From Amycolatopsis echigonensis (GTDB taxonomy: Bacteria > Actinomycetota > Actinomycetes > Mycobacteriales > Pseudonocardiaceae): a stretch of 64,000 nucleotides of DNA. The stretch is from contig NZ_JACJHR010000027.1 in assembly GCF_014174495.1 (NCBI RefSeq), forward strand, positions 1-64,000, read 5' to 3'. The notes beneath the pieces were generated by a model. It was not told the DNA's origin and did no database searches. It saw nothing but the letters and a program-made list of their open reading frames with translations. Within the stretch, counting starts at the first letter, position 1. Every line of letters starts with the position of its first letter. Below, one piece after another: positions 16,664-25,377 of the stretch. The position numbers were made by a program, and so were the translations under genes.

Positions 16664-17719
16664 ATGCGTGCGGTCGTGATCGAAAAGTTCGGGGTGCTTC
16701 CGGAAGTGCGGGAAGTACCGGATCCGGTGACCCCCGACGGCGGGGTCGTCATTGCGGTCGAGGCGACCGGGGTGTGCCGCAGCGACTGGCACACCTGGCA
16801 GGGGCACGACGAGGCGGTCCAGTTGCCGCATGTGGCCGGGCACGAACTCGCCGGGCGGATCGTCGAGGTCGGCGCGGGCGTCAAGGGCTGGGCGAAAGGC
16901 GACCGGGTGACCGTCCCGTTCGTGTGCGCATGCGGCGTTTGCGCGCAGTGCGCTAAGGGCGACCAGCAGATCTGCGACGACGAGTTCCAGCCCGGCGCGA
17001 CCCACTGGGGTTCGTTCGCCGAGCTGGTCGCCATCGAGCATGCCCAGACGAACCTGGTCGCGTTGCCGGACTCGATGTCGTCGGCGGAAGCTGCCGCACT
17101 CGGTTGCCGCTTCGGGACGGCTTTCCGCGCAGTGTTGCGCCAGGGCGGCGTACGCGCGGGGCAGTGGGTGTCTGTGTACGGCTGTGGCGGCGTAGGCATC
17201 TCCGCGGTCCTGCTCGCGGCCGCTGCGGGCGCGAAGGTGGTTGCGGTCGACGTCTCGCCGCAGGCGCGTGCGTTGGCGGAGCGTTCTGGCGCCGTGCTGA
17301 GTGTCGACGCCAGCGCGTTCGATGGGCCGGAGGCGCTGGCTGCGTACGTCCGTGAGCGCACTGAAGGCGGTACGCACGTGTCGCTGGACTGTCTCGGCTC
17401 TCCGACCACCTGTGCGGCTTCGGTGGGCAGCTTGCGCAAGCGCGGCCGACACGTGCAGGCCGGGTTGATGCCGCCCAGTCAGGGAGTGCCGCCGATTCCG
17501 ATGCACCGGGTGGTCGGTGGCGAGCTGGAGATCGTCGGGATCCATGGGCTGCAGGCGTACGAATACCCCGAATTGCTCGGGGTGGTGGAGCGGTCGGGCA
17601 TCGATCTGGCCGGGTTGATCGGCACGCGGATCGGGCTCGACGGGGTGCCAGCGGCGCTCGCCGCGATGAGCGATCCGGTGCCTGCCCGGGCCGGGGTGAC
17701 CGTCGTGGAGTTCGGGTGA
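16664..17719 (+). CDS. Zinc-dependent alcohol dehydrogenase
   Basis: A 351-residue medium-chain dehydrogenase. Catalytic zinc ligands appear in G-V-C-R-S-D-W-H near residue 37 and G-H-E-L-A-G near 62; the structural-zinc cysteines are C-A-C-G-V-C-A-Q-C-A-K-G-D-Q-Q-I-C at about 88-104. The Rossmann glycines are Y-G-C-G-G-V-G near 171. It oxidises an alcohol or reduces an aldehyde with NAD(P). It stands alone, with the hairpin at 17828-17862 behind it. Substrate not predictable; resembles the YjgB/AdhP-like group of general dehydrogenases. Confidence 0.9.
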   Translation: MRAVVIEKFGVLPEVREVPDPVTPDGGVVIAVEATGVCRSDWHTWQGHDEAVQLPHVAGHELAGRIVEVGAGVKGWAKGDRVTVPFVCACGVCAQCAKGDQQICDDEFQPGATHWGSFAELVAIEHAQTNLVALPDSMSSAEAAALGCRFGTAFRAVLRQGGVRAGQWVSVYGCGGVGISAVLLAAAAGAKVVAVDVSPQARALAERSGAVLSVDASAFDGPEALAAYVRERTEGGTHVSLDCLGSPTTCAASVGSLRKRGRHVQAGLMPPSQGVPPIPMHRVVGGELEIVGIHGLQAYEYPELLGVVERSGIDLAGLIGTRIGLDGVPAALAAMSDPVPARAGVTVVEFG

Positions 17720-17827
17720 CGAATGGCGGCCGGCAACCGAGTCCGAGTTGTAGCTGACCGAGACCTGGCGGGACCCGCTGCGGTGTGGAATTCTCCGAAG
17801 CTTGGCGGCAAGTGGCGAGGGGAAACC

Positions 17828-17862
17828 GCCGCAGGAGCGCCCGTCCGGGTGACTCCTGCGGC
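17828..17862 (+). terminator. Hairpin between alcohol dehydrogenase and dioxygenase genes
   Basis: Perfect 10-bp arms GCCGCAGGAG / CTCCTGCGGC at 17828-17837 and 17853-17862, loop 15 nt. It lies just upstream of the next start, so it could also act in that gene's leader. Confidence 0.45.
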
Positions 17863-17883
17863 CGCCGGCCGCGGAGCGGCGTG

Positions 17884-18507
17884 ATGGAGCTGCTGCCGCG
17901 TCCGCGCCGGGAAATCGCACCGGGTGCGGTGCACGTCCCGGATTGGCTCACCGTTCAAGAACAACGCGACCTCGTCACGGCCTGTCGCGGCTGGCGCGGT
18001 TACCGGTCGACCCGGCTGCCGGGCGGCGGGGTGATGTCGGTCCGCACGGTCTGTCTCGGCTGGCAGTGGCGGCCGTACCGCTACGACCGGCTGCGCGAGG
18101 ACGGTTCGCCAGTCGAGCCGTTCCCGGACTGGCTGGCCGACCTCGGCCGCCGCGCGCTCGCCGACGCTTACGGCCGGCCAGCCGAGGACTACCAGCCCGA
18201 CGTGGCGCTCGTGAACTACTACGACGCCACCGCCAAAATGGGCATGCACCAGGACAAAGACGAGCATTCGACGGAGCCGGTGGTCTCGCTGAGCCTCGGC
18301 GACACGTGCGTGTTCCGCTTCGGCAACACCGAGCACCGAAACCGGCCGTACACCGACGTCGAACTGCGCTCGGGCGACCTGTTCGTGTTCGGCGGCCCGT
18401 CGCGGCTGGCGTTCCACGGGGTGCCGAAAACCCTGCCCGGCACAGCGGATCCGGATCTTGGCCTGACCGGGAGGCTCAACCTGACGCTGCGGGTGTCCGG
18501 GCGGTGA
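17884..18507 (+). CDS. AlkB-like Fe(II)/2-oxoglutarate dioxygenase (alkylated nucleic-acid repair)
   Basis: A 207-residue oxygenase of the AlkB superfamily. Iron ligands are in M-H-Q-D-K-D-E near residue 121-127 (H-x-D) and F-H-G-V near 178; the 2-oxoglutarate-binding R-L-N-L-T-L-R is at the C-terminus. N-Y-Y just before the H-x-D is also a family mark. It would oxidatively demethylate damaged bases (1-methyladenine, 3-methylcytosine). ATG 17884 gives the family start. Its last 32 bases overlap, head to tail, the end of pxpC on the other strand. This is the DNA-repair AlkB, unrelated to the alkane hydroxylase at 44.3 kb. Confidence 0.9.
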   Translation: MELLPRPRREIAPGAVHVPDWLTVQEQRDLVTACRGWRGYRSTRLPGGGVMSVRTVCLGWQWRPYRYDRLREDGSPVEPFPDWLADLGRRALADAYGRPAEDYQPDVALVNYYDATAKMGMHQDKDEHSTEPVVSLSLGDTCVFRFGNTEHRNRPYTDVELRSGDLFVFGGPSRLAFHGVPKTLPGTADPDLGLTGRLNLTLRVSGR

Positions 18508-19351
18508 ACCGGACGCGTTGCCCGGGCCGGAGCTGGGCGGCGAGGTCCAGATCGTCCTCGTCGACGACGGCGGCGACGGGGTAACCGCCGGTCACCGGAT
18601 GGTCGGCGAGGAACAGGATCGGCACCCCGGACGGCGGCACCTGGAGCGCGCCGGGAACGGCGGCTTCCGGGGCCAGCTCGCCGACGCGGGCGCGGGTCAG
18701 CGCCGGTCCGTCCAGCCGGACGCCGACGCGGTCGAGGTCGCTCGTCACGGTGTAGGCGCCAGTGAGCAAAGTGGACAGTGCGGACGGGGTGAACCAGTCC
18801 AGTCGCGGTCCGGGTTCCAGGCGCAGGATGGGTTCTTCGGCAAGCCGGGGCAGCGGGGCGAGATCGACACAGGGGTCGCCCTGTGCCACCGAGCCGATCG
18901 GCAGCGACGTGCCCGCCGCGAGGACGGGCGGGCCGAGTTTGCCCAGCGTGTCCGTGGCCCGTGCGCCGAGCACCGGCGGCACGTCGATTCCGCCGCGCAC
19001 CGCGAGGTAGCTGCGCAGACCGAGCGACGCGACGCCGAGTTCGAGTTCGTCTCCCGGGCGCAGGATGATCGGCGCGCCGACGGCGGCAGCCCGTCCGCCA
19101 GCGCGGATCGGCAGCGGCGCGCCGGTGACCGCGACGACTGCGTGTTCGGAAACCCGCAACCGCAGGCCGCCGAGGGTGACCTCCAGGGCCGCGTGCGTTT
19201 CCGGGTTGCCGACGAGCCGGTTCGCCAGCTTCAGCGAACCTCGGTCGGCTGCGCCGGACCGCCCCACGCCGACTGCCGCGTACCCGGGCCGTCCGAGGTC
19301 TTGCACCGTCGCGAACGGGCCGGTCTCGAGGATCTCGATCTTCCCGGTCAC
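18476..19351 (-). CDS. pxpC: 5-oxoprolinase subunit C (KipA-like)
   Basis: A 291-residue biotin-dependent carboxyltransferase-fold protein. The opening I-E-I-L-E-T-G-P-F-A-T-V-Q-D-L-G-R-P-G is the classic PxpC/KipA signature, and D-H-P-V-T-G-G-Y-P late in the protein is also typical. With PxpA and PxpB it forms the ATP-dependent 5-oxoprolinase that opens 5-oxoproline to glutamate in the cytoplasm. GTG at 19351 overlaps the pxpB stop (GTGA). It is the last gene of a five-gene operon and its 3' end overlaps the convergent AlkB-like gene by 32 bases. Confidence 0.92.
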   Translation of the reverse strand: MTGKIEILETGPFATVQDLGRPGYAAVGVGRSGAADRGSLKLANRLVGNPETHAALEVTLGGLRLRVSEHAVVAVTGAPLPIRAGGRAAAVGAPIILRPGDELELGVASLGLRSYLAVRGGIDVPPVLGARATDTLGKLGPPVLAAGTSLPIGSVAQGDPCVDLAPLPRLAEEPILRLEPGPRLDWFTPSALSTLLTGAYTVTSDLDRVGVRLDGPALTRARVGELAPEAAVPGALQVPPSGVPILFLADHPVTGGYPVAAVVDEDDLDLAAQLRPGQRVRFTARTPAASG

Positions 19352-19953
19352 CGGATCGCCTCGAACCGCACTCGGGTGCCCGGTACCAGCAGGTTCGGCT
19401 GCTCTCGCCCGACATCCCACACATCCGCGTCGCTGTGGCCGAGCAGATTCCAGCCGCCGGGCGACGGATGCGGGTAGATCGCGCTGTATTCGCCGGCGAT
19501 CGCCACCGCTCCCGCTGGCACGCGCGTGCGCGGCGTGCTGCGGCGCGGCAGGTGCAACGCCGGATCGAGGCCGGTCAGGTAGGCGAAACCAGGCGCGAAC
19601 CCACAGAACGCCGCGACGTAGATGGCCGCTGAATGTCGTTGTACGACCTCGGAAACCGACAGCCCGGTAGCCTGGGCGACGTCCGCCAGGTCGGCACCGT
19701 CGTAGCGCACCGGCAGGGTGACGGTGTCCGCCGAGCGCGCAGAAACATCCACTGTGGACAGCGAAGTAAGCGAACGAGTCAACGCGGCGGAATCGGTGCG
19801 GGCCGGGTCGAACCGGACCAGCAGGGTGCGTGCGGCGGGGACGAGCTCGACGACGCCCTCGGGCTGGGCGGCTTCGCAGGCCGCCTGAAACCCGAGCACG
19901 TCATCGACCTCCACCAGCAACGCGGAACGGCCGTAGCGCAGCACTGTGCTCAC
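19348..19953 (-). CDS. pxpB: 5-oxoprolinase subunit B (KipI-like)
   Basis: A 201-residue protein with the KipI/allophanate-hydrolase subunit 1 signatures: L-P-V-R-Y-D-G-A-D-L near residue 83, and F-C-G-F-A-P-G-F-A-Y-L near 117, followed by P-R-T-R-V-P-A-G-A-V-A-I-A. It is the partner of PxpC. GTG at 19953 overlaps the end of pxpA (GTGA), which fixes the start; the longer open frame upstream is the pxpA gene in another frame. A TCCACTGTGGA word lies inside it at 19748-19758. Confidence 0.93.
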   Translation of the reverse strand: MSTVLRYGRSALLVEVDDVLGFQAACEAAQPEGVVELVPAARTLLVRFDPARTDSAALTRSLTSLSTVDVSARSADTVTLPVRYDGADLADVAQATGLSVSEVVQRHSAAIYVAAFCGFAPGFAYLTGLDPALHLPRRSTPRTRVPAGAVAIAGEYSAIYPHPSPGGWNLLGHSDADVWDVGREQPNLLVPGTRVRFEAIR

Positions 19954-20699
19954 ACGAACGACCTCAGCACTACGCCGGACTCGGTGAGCAGTTCGCGAAT
20001 CCGTCGGGCCAGCTCGACCGCGCCAGGCGTATCTCCGTGCACGCAAAGGGAATCCGCCCGCAGCGTGAGCTTGCCGCCTTCGGCGTCGACGACCTCGCCC
20101 GTGGTCGCCATGGTGAGCGCCCGCGCGGCGACTTCGTCAGCGTCGTGCAGCACCGCACCTGGCAGTTTGCGCGACACCAGTCGTCCTTCCGGTGTGTACG
20201 CGCGATCGGCGAACGCTTCTGCGTACGCAGGCACGCCCGCCGCTTGAGCCGCGCGCAGCATTTCGGAGTCCGGAGGACACAGCAGTGCCAGATCGGTGTG
20301 ATAGCGCCGTACGCCTTCGACAAGTGCCGCCGCCTGCTCCGGATCGACGGCTGCGGTGTTGTACAGCGCGCCGTGCGCCTTCACGTACCGCACGCAGCTG
20401 TGTGCCGCGCGCGCGAAGGCGTCGAGAGCGCCGATTTGGTACAGCACTTCGTCCGCGAGGTCTTCCGGCGCGATGTCGAGCGCGCGACGGCCGAAGCCGG
20501 CCAGGTCGCGGTAGCCGACGTGCGCGCCGATGGCGACGCCGCGTTCGGCCGCGCGTTCGCACACTCGCCGCATCACGCTGGCGTCGCCCGCGTGGAAGCC
20601 GCACGCGATGTTCGCGCTGGTCACGATGTCGAGCATGGCTTCGTCGTCGCCCATGGTCCAGGCGCCGAAGCCTTCGCCGAGGTCGCTGTTGAGGTCCAT
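19950..20699 (-). CDS. pxpA: 5-oxoprolinase subunit A (LamB/YcsF family)
   Basis: A 249-residue protein beginning M-D-L-N-S-D-L-G-E-G-F-G, the conserved PxpA start, with S-A-N-I-A-C-G-F-H-A-G-D at about 29-40 and V-K-A-H-G-A-L-Y-N near 104. The fold is a TIM-barrel-like deacetylase-type; the subunit works with PxpB and PxpC on 5-oxoproline. ATG 20699 lies one base after the stop of the D-glutamate-cyclase-like gene, so the two are co-transcribed. Confidence 0.94.
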   Translation of the reverse strand: MDLNSDLGEGFGAWTMGDDEAMLDIVTSANIACGFHAGDASVMRRVCERAAERGVAIGAHVGYRDLAGFGRRALDIAPEDLADEVLYQIGALDAFARAAHSCVRYVKAHGALYNTAAVDPEQAAALVEGVRRYHTDLALLCPPDSEMLRAAQAAGVPAYAEAFADRAYTPEGRLVSRKLPGAVLHDADEVAARALTMATTGEVVDAEGGKLTLRADSLCVHGDTPGAVELARRIRELLTESGVVLRSFV

Positions 20700-20700
20700 G

Positions 20701-21525
20701 TCATCCCACCTGGTAATCGCGATCGGGTTGGTCGGTCAAGAACATGTACCCGGGGGCGTGCGTGACGGCGAACGGCGGCCGCGACGCCATCAGCGCCGCC
20801 TGCGGGGTGACGCCGCAGGCCCAGAACACCGGCACGTCACCGGGCTCGGCGTCGACCGGATCGCCGAAATCCGGCCGGGCGAGGTCGGCGATGCCCAGTT
20901 CGGCCGGGTCGCCGACGTGCACCGGGGCGCCGTGCACCGCGGGCATCGCGGCGGTGACGCGCACGGCGTCCTCGACCAGGGTTTCCGGTATTTGCCGCAT
21001 CGACACCACCATCGGGCCGCTCAGCCGTCCCGCCGGTTCGCCCTGCCGGTTCGTCACGTACATCGAGACGTTGCGACCCTGCTCCACGTGCCGCAGCGGG
21101 ATGCCCGCGGCGCGCAGCAACGTCTCGAAGCTGAAGCTGCAGCCGATGGAGAACGCGACCAGGTCACTGCGCCACACCCCGGTGGCGTCGGGGATTTCGC
21201 TGGTCAACGCGCCGTTGTGCCAGACCCGGTAGCGCGGCAGGTCGGTGCGCAGGTCCGCGCCGGGCGCGAGCCGGGTCGTCGGGTCGCCGGGTTCGCTGAC
21301 GTCGAGCACCGGGCACGGCCGCGGGTTGCGAGCGCAGAACTCGCGTACGTCGTCGGCCCAGTCCTCCGGGACGGCGATCAGATTGGTCTGTGCGTAACCA
21401 GCCGCCCAGCCTGTGGTGGGGACTTCCAGACCGGCACGGAAGAGGGAGCGGGCCTGGGCGGGGGACGTCGTGAGTGCTGATGACGGTTCTAACCGGGATT
21501 GCCGCTCACGAGGCGCTGAGGTCAT
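20701..21525 (-). CDS. DUF1445 protein, D-glutamate cyclase-like (putative hydro-lyase)
   Basis: A 274-residue DUF1445 protein, with F-S-I-G-C-S-F-S-F-E near residue 138, R-N-V-S-M-Y-V-T-N near 166 and F-W-A-C-G-V-T-P-Q near 240. The mammalian homologue is a D-glutamate cyclase that makes 5-oxo-D-proline. Its place between an MFS carrier and pxpABC suggests it feeds, or detoxifies D-glutamate into, the 5-oxoproline pathway. ATG at 21525 overlaps the carrier stop (ATGA). The reaction itself is inferred from family and context. Confidence 0.85.
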   Translation of the reverse strand: MTSAPRERQSRLEPSSALTTSPAQARSLFRAGLEVPTTGWAAGYAQTNLIAVPEDWADDVREFCARNPRPCPVLDVSEPGDPTTRLAPGADLRTDLPRYRVWHNGALTSEIPDATGVWRSDLVAFSIGCSFSFETLLRAAGIPLRHVEQGRNVSMYVTNRQGEPAGRLSGPMVVSMRQIPETLVEDAVRVTAAMPAVHGAPVHVGDPAELGIADLARPDFGDPVDAEPGDVPVFWACGVTPQAALMASRPPFAVTHAPGYMFLTDQPDRDYQVG

Positions 21526-22787
21526 GACGGCACCTCCACCAGTTCCTTGCCTCGCGTTTCCGGCAGCCCGAGCAGCGCCGCCGCGGCGATCGCGTAGCCC
21601 ACCGCGCCGAGCACGATCGCGCCGCCCGCACCCAGAAAGCCCACCACCGCGGGGAAAGCGGCCCCGACGGCGCGGCCGAAGTTGTAGGTGAAGCCTTGGC
21701 CGGTGGCGCGCAACTCGGTCGGGTACAGCTCGGCGAGGTACGCGCCGAAGCCGCTGAAAATCGCCGAAGTCGAGAAGCCGAGCGGGAAACTGATCAGCAG
21801 CATCAGGCCGTTCGCGCCGTAGGGCAGCTGCACGAACAGCACGATCAGCAGTGCGGAGACGACGGAGAACAGCAGGAACGTCTTCTTCCGGCCGAGCAGG
21901 TCGGTGAGGTAGCCGCCGCAGACGTAGCCGATGAACGCGCCCGGGATCAGCAGCGCGAAGTAGCCGCCGGTGTTGACCACGGACAGGCCGCGGCTGCTCT
22001 GCAGGTACTTCGGCATCCAGGTGAACAGCGTGTAGTAGCCGCCCTGGACGCCGGTCGCGAGGAGCGCGGCGAAGACGGTGGTACGCAGGAGCTTCGGCCG
22101 GAAAATCCCGGCGAGCGAGCCTTTGACCTTGGCCGAAACCCGGCGGGCCGCTGCCTCCGGGGCGTCCTCCACGCTGCGCCGGACCCACAGCACGAGCAGC
22201 GCCGGAATGACGCCGACCCAGAACAGCACGCGCCACGCGATCGCCTGGTCGAGCACGCTGAACAGCACGGTGTAGACGAGCACCAGCAGGCCCCAGCCGA
22301 CCGCCCACGCGCTCTGCACGAACGCCACCGTGCGGCCGCGGTACTTGGCCGAGCAGTACTCGGCGACCAGTGCGGCGCCGACCGCCCACTCGCCGCCGAA
22401 TCCGAGCCCCTGCAGACCGCGGAAGATCAGCAGCGTTTCGAAGTTCGGCGCGAAACCGCAGAGCACCGTGAAGATCGTGTACATCGCGATGGTCAGCTGC
22501 AGCGTGCGGACGCGGCCGATGCGGTCGGCGAGCACGCCGGCGCCGACGCCGCCGATCGCGGACACGACCAGCGTGACGGTGCTGAGCAGGCCCGCTTCGC
22601 CGGACGTGATGCCGAAGTAGGCGGTGATCGCGGCCAGGCCGAAGGGGAGGGTCTGGTAGTCGAACGAATCGAGGCCGTAGCCGCCGAACGCGCCGAGGAA
22701 GGCGCGGCGGCCTTTGCGGCCGAGCGAGCGATACCAGCCGAACGGGCGGGCCGCGTTCGCGGTGCCGTCGGCGACGTTGACGTTCAT
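21522..22787 (-). CDS. MFS transporter (sialate/aromatic-acid symporter type)
   Basis: A 421-residue 12-helix carrier. Between helices 2 and 3 is G-V-L-A-D-R-I-G-R, the MFS motif A, and D-S-F-D-Y in helix 1 marks the proton-coupled organic-acid group. ATG 22787 was preferred over an ATG 12 bases upstream because GAGGTG sits 5 bases before it. First gene of the operon leading into DUF1445 and pxpABC, so the likely cargo is 5-oxoproline, D-glutamate or a related acid (inference). It faces the GntR gene across a 148-base promoter gap. Confidence 0.88.
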   Translation of the reverse strand: MNVNVADGTANAARPFGWYRSLGRKGRRAFLGAFGGYGLDSFDYQTLPFGLAAITAYFGITSGEAGLLSTVTLVVSAIGGVGAGVLADRIGRVRTLQLTIAMYTIFTVLCGFAPNFETLLIFRGLQGLGFGGEWAVGAALVAEYCSAKYRGRTVAFVQSAWAVGWGLLVLVYTVLFSVLDQAIAWRVLFWVGVIPALLVLWVRRSVEDAPEAAARRVSAKVKGSLAGIFRPKLLRTTVFAALLATGVQGGYYTLFTWMPKYLQSSRGLSVVNTGGYFALLIPGAFIGYVCGGYLTDLLGRKKTFLLFSVVSALLIVLFVQLPYGANGLMLLISFPLGFSTSAIFSGFGAYLAELYPTELRATGQGFTYNFGRAVGAAFPAVVGFLGAGGAIVLGAVGYAIAAAALLGLPETRGKELVEVPS

Positions 22788-22849
22788 AGGGCACCTCACA
22801 AGGGGGACGTACTCATGGTGGCACGAGTCACATGGCCGCTACCGTACGG

Positions 22850-22862
22850 ATTGTTCAACAAT
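22850..22862. promoter_or_regulatory. Candidate GntR operator
   Basis: Perfect 13-bp palindrome ATTGTT-C-AACAAT between the divergent MFS and GntR genes, with a second half-site TTGTTC at 22883-22888. AT-rich against a GC-rich background and well placed to control the pxp operon. Confidence 0.6.
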
Positions 22863-22935
22863 TCCACAAGTCCCTCATTTTATTGTTCATCGTCCGCTGG
22901 CTACGCTGGGCGACGTGGTCACCGACGGAGAGCCG

Positions 22936-23622
22936 ATGGGCCTGGAAGCGGATCGCGGCCTGCTCGGCCGGACGAGCACCGCGGAACGAGTCGCGGGTGT
23001 GCTGCGCACGCGCGTTTCGGAGGGGTACTTCCGGCCTGGAGCGCGGCTTTCGGAGCAGGACATCGTCAACGCGCTCGGGGTCTCGCGCAACACGCTCCGT
23101 GAGGCCTTCCGGCTGCTGACGCACGAACGGCTGCTGGTGCACGAGCTGAACCGCGGGGTGTTCGTGCGGGTGCCGAGTGTCGAGGACGTGCGCGACATCT
23201 ACCGCGTCCGCAAGATCATCGAATGCGCGGCGGTTCGCGACGTGACCGAGAAGCCGGCCGCGTTCGAGAAGATCGCCAGCACCGTCGCGGACGGCGACCG
23301 GGCGGCGAAGCACGCGCAGTGGCAGGACCTGGGTACCGCGAACATCCGTTTCCACGCGGAACTGGCGGCGCTCACCGGCAGCGAGCGCATCGTCGAGCTG
23401 ATGCAGGCGCTCGCCGCGGAACTGCGGCTGGTGTTCCATGTGATGGCGGACCCGCGCCGCTTTCATGAGCGGTATCTGCCGCGGAACCACGAAATCCTGG
23501 ACGTCCTCGCCACCGGCGACGGGATCCGTACGGCGGAGATGCTCGCCGTCTACCTCGACGACGCTGAAGCGCAGTTGGTCGAGGCCTACGCGGAGTTGCC
23601 CGGGCTCGCCGAGGCTCGCTGA
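22936..23622 (+). CDS. GntR-family regulator (FCD domain)
   Basis: A 228-residue FadR-subfamily regulator. The winged HTH covers about residues 15-80 (G-A-R-L-S-E-Q-D-I-V-N-A-L-G-V-S-R-N-T-L-R-E-A-F), and the FCD ligand-binding domain has R-F-H near 139 and N-H-E-I-L-D near 190, which supply metal-binding histidines. ATG 22936 has GGAG 6 bases upstream. It is divergent from the MFS-DUF1445-pxpABC operon and very likely controls it through the palindrome at 22850-22862, with 5-oxoproline or glutamate as effector (inference). Confidence 0.9.
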   Translation: MGLEADRGLLGRTSTAERVAGVLRTRVSEGYFRPGARLSEQDIVNALGVSRNTLREAFRLLTHERLLVHELNRGVFVRVPSVEDVRDIYRVRKIIECAAVRDVTEKPAAFEKIASTVADGDRAAKHAQWQDLGTANIRFHAELAALTGSERIVELMQALAAELRLVFHVMADPRRFHERYLPRNHEILDVLATGDGIRTAEMLAVYLDDAEAQLVEAYAELPGLAEAR

Positions 23623-23797
23623 CGGGTTCGGCCGCGACCGGCCGGTTTGCCCGGGAAGGCAGCGAGAATGGCCGTTCGGCCCCTCCTGGGCCGCGGAAGG
23701 CTCCACGGCGTACGCGGTCTGGCTACCGTCGGCAGTGGGCCGTGTGAAAGCCGCCCCGGCGCCGGGACCCCCAGCCGACGCGCGGACGGCGGCCGAT

Positions 23798-23881
23798 GGC
23801 CGGGCGGTCGACCTTGGTTCCCGCCCGGCCCGCGCGGCGTTCGCGGCGGGCCGTAGCCACCGGGGGGAGGTTACGGCCCGC
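23798..23881. terminator. Tandem hairpins between convergent genes
   Basis: Two perfect 10-bp inverted repeats: 23798-23807 with 23821-23830, and 23846-23855 with 23872-23881. They sit between the GntR gene (ends 23622) and the leftward glucanase gene (ends 23909), so they can stop transcription from both sides. The rest of this 286-base gap shows no gene. Confidence 0.6.
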
Positions 23882-23908
23882 CGTCCGCACTTCGTCCACA
23901 GTGGACGA

Positions 23909-25126
23909 CTACTGGTTCACCGACCATTTCTGGTTGACGTTGCCGGTGCACGTCCACAACTGCAGTTTCGTCCCGTTGGCCGAACTGACCCCGGCGGCGT
24001 CGAGGCATTTGTTCGCGTGCGGGTTGACGATGTCGTGCGCCGCGGTCACGACCCACTGCTGCGCGTCGCTGTTGTTGCAGTCGTACATCTGCACTGGCGT
24101 GCCGTCGGCGGTGCCGGAGTATTTGACGTCCATGCATTTGCCGAGCGCACGAATGGTCCCGTCGCCGCCGACGGTCCAGTCCTGCGCGGCGTTGCCGTTG
24201 CAGTCGGTGATCTGCAGCTGGGTGAAGTTGGCCGGATTGGCCCACGGCACGTCGACGCATTTGCCGCCGATGCCGATGATCCGGCCGGTCGACCCGCCGG
24301 TGCCGCTGGTGGTCACGTGCACGTAGTCGACGACCAGCTGCTGCGGGAACTGCGTGCTGCCGTCCGGATCGCCGGGCCAGTCGCCGCCGACCGCGAGGTT
24401 CAGGATCAGGTAGAAGGGGTGGTCGAAGACCCAGCGGTTGCCGTTCAGATCGGCTGGGGTGCGGGTTTCGTAAGCGTTGCCGTCGACAGACCAGACGATT
24501 TTGTTCGGCGACCAATCGACGGCGTAAGTGTGGAAATCGTCGGCGAAGACGGGGCCATTGTACGCCGCGCCGATGCCGCCCGCGCCGGAGTAACCGGGGC
24601 CGTGAATGGTGCCGTGCACGATGTTCGGCTCGCGGCCGATGTTCTCCATGACGTCGATTTCGCCGTCGGCGGGCCAGTTTCCGCCGCCGAGCATCCAGAA
24701 GGCGGGCCACATGCCCTGGCCGCGCGGGATCTTCATCCGGGTCTCGACGTGGCCGTAGGCCTGGCTGAATTTCCCGGCGGTGTTGAGCCGGGCGGAGGTG
24801 TACTGGCAGGCGCCGTACCAGCAGGTGTGGCCGGAATTCTCGCGTTTGGCCGTGATCACCAAATGGCCTTGGCCGTCGAGCGCGCCGTTGGCGGCGCCCG
24901 CCGTGTACCACTGGCGTTCGTGGTTGTTGCCGTTGTTGTCACCGGTTTCGTAGGTCCATTTCGACGCGTCGGCGGCGGCTCCGGCCGGGCCGTTGAAATC
25001 GTCGGTGAAACTGTCCGCGGCGGCCGCGGTGGGCGGGGCGAGCACAGCCGGGGCGGTCTGGAGGCCGAGCGCCAGCAGCGCGGCGGCGGCCAGGACGGCG
25101 GGGAGACGTCTGAGGAAACGGGACAT
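23909..25126 (-). CDS. Secreted GH16 endo-beta-1,3-glucanase with C-terminal ricin-type lectin domain
   Basis: A 405-residue exoenzyme. Residues 1-37 form a signal peptide (basic start, Ala/Leu core, A-A-A-A-D cleavage). The GH16 catalytic domain spans about 39-272; the E-I-D-V-M-E motif at 156-161 holds the nucleophile (Glu156) and acid/base (Glu161). A short Ser/Gly linker is followed by a ricin B-type beta-trefoil at about 283-405, with three repeats of the Q-D-W / Q-Q-W / Q-K-W type. It should cut laminarin-like beta-1,3-glucans of fungal walls, with the trefoil binding carbohydrate. Monocistronic, with an inverted-repeat operator upstream. Confidence 0.92.
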   Translation of the reverse strand: MSRFLRRLPAVLAAAALLALGLQTAPAVLAPPTAAAADSFTDDFNGPAGAAADASKWTYETGDNNGNNHERQWYTAGAANGALDGQGHLVITAKRENSGHTCWYGACQYTSARLNTAGKFSQAYGHVETRMKIPRGQGMWPAFWMLGGGNWPADGEIDVMENIGREPNIVHGTIHGPGYSGAGGIGAAYNGPVFADDFHTYAVDWSPNKIVWSVDGNAYETRTPADLNGNRWVFDHPFYLILNLAVGGDWPGDPDGSTQFPQQLVVDYVHVTTSGTGGSTGRIIGIGGKCVDVPWANPANFTQLQITDCNGNAAQDWTVGGDGTIRALGKCMDVKYSGTADGTPVQMYDCNNSDAQQWVVTAAHDIVNPHANKCLDAAGVSSANGTKLQLWTCTGNVNQKWSVNQ

Positions 25127-25173
25127 GCGTTGTCACCTCGGTTTCGGGGAGGAACCTAGGACGAGGATGAACG

Positions 25174-25196
25174 CTTTGTTGTGGCGGGCAACAAAG
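25174..25196 (-). promoter_or_regulatory. Candidate operator of glucanase gene
   Basis: Perfect 8-bp arms CTTTGTTG / CAACAAAG separated by 7 bases, about 48 bases upstream of the glucanase start. The AT-rich arms look like a repressor site of a carbon-responsive regulator, though no regulator gene is adjacent. Confidence 0.45.
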
Positions 25197-25377
25197 TAGG
25201 AGAAGTATGCCTGGTCTGGACCTCTGCGGCAATGGTCACCGAGGGTGCGGGGGTCACCTGGCCGAGGGTAAGGCTGTCCCCACCGCGGTGACGCCAGCCG
25301 GCACCATGGTTCGGCGGAAGCGGCCGTCCTACGTTCGGAAGTGCCAGCCGAGACCGGACGACAGGAGAGAGGCCGAC

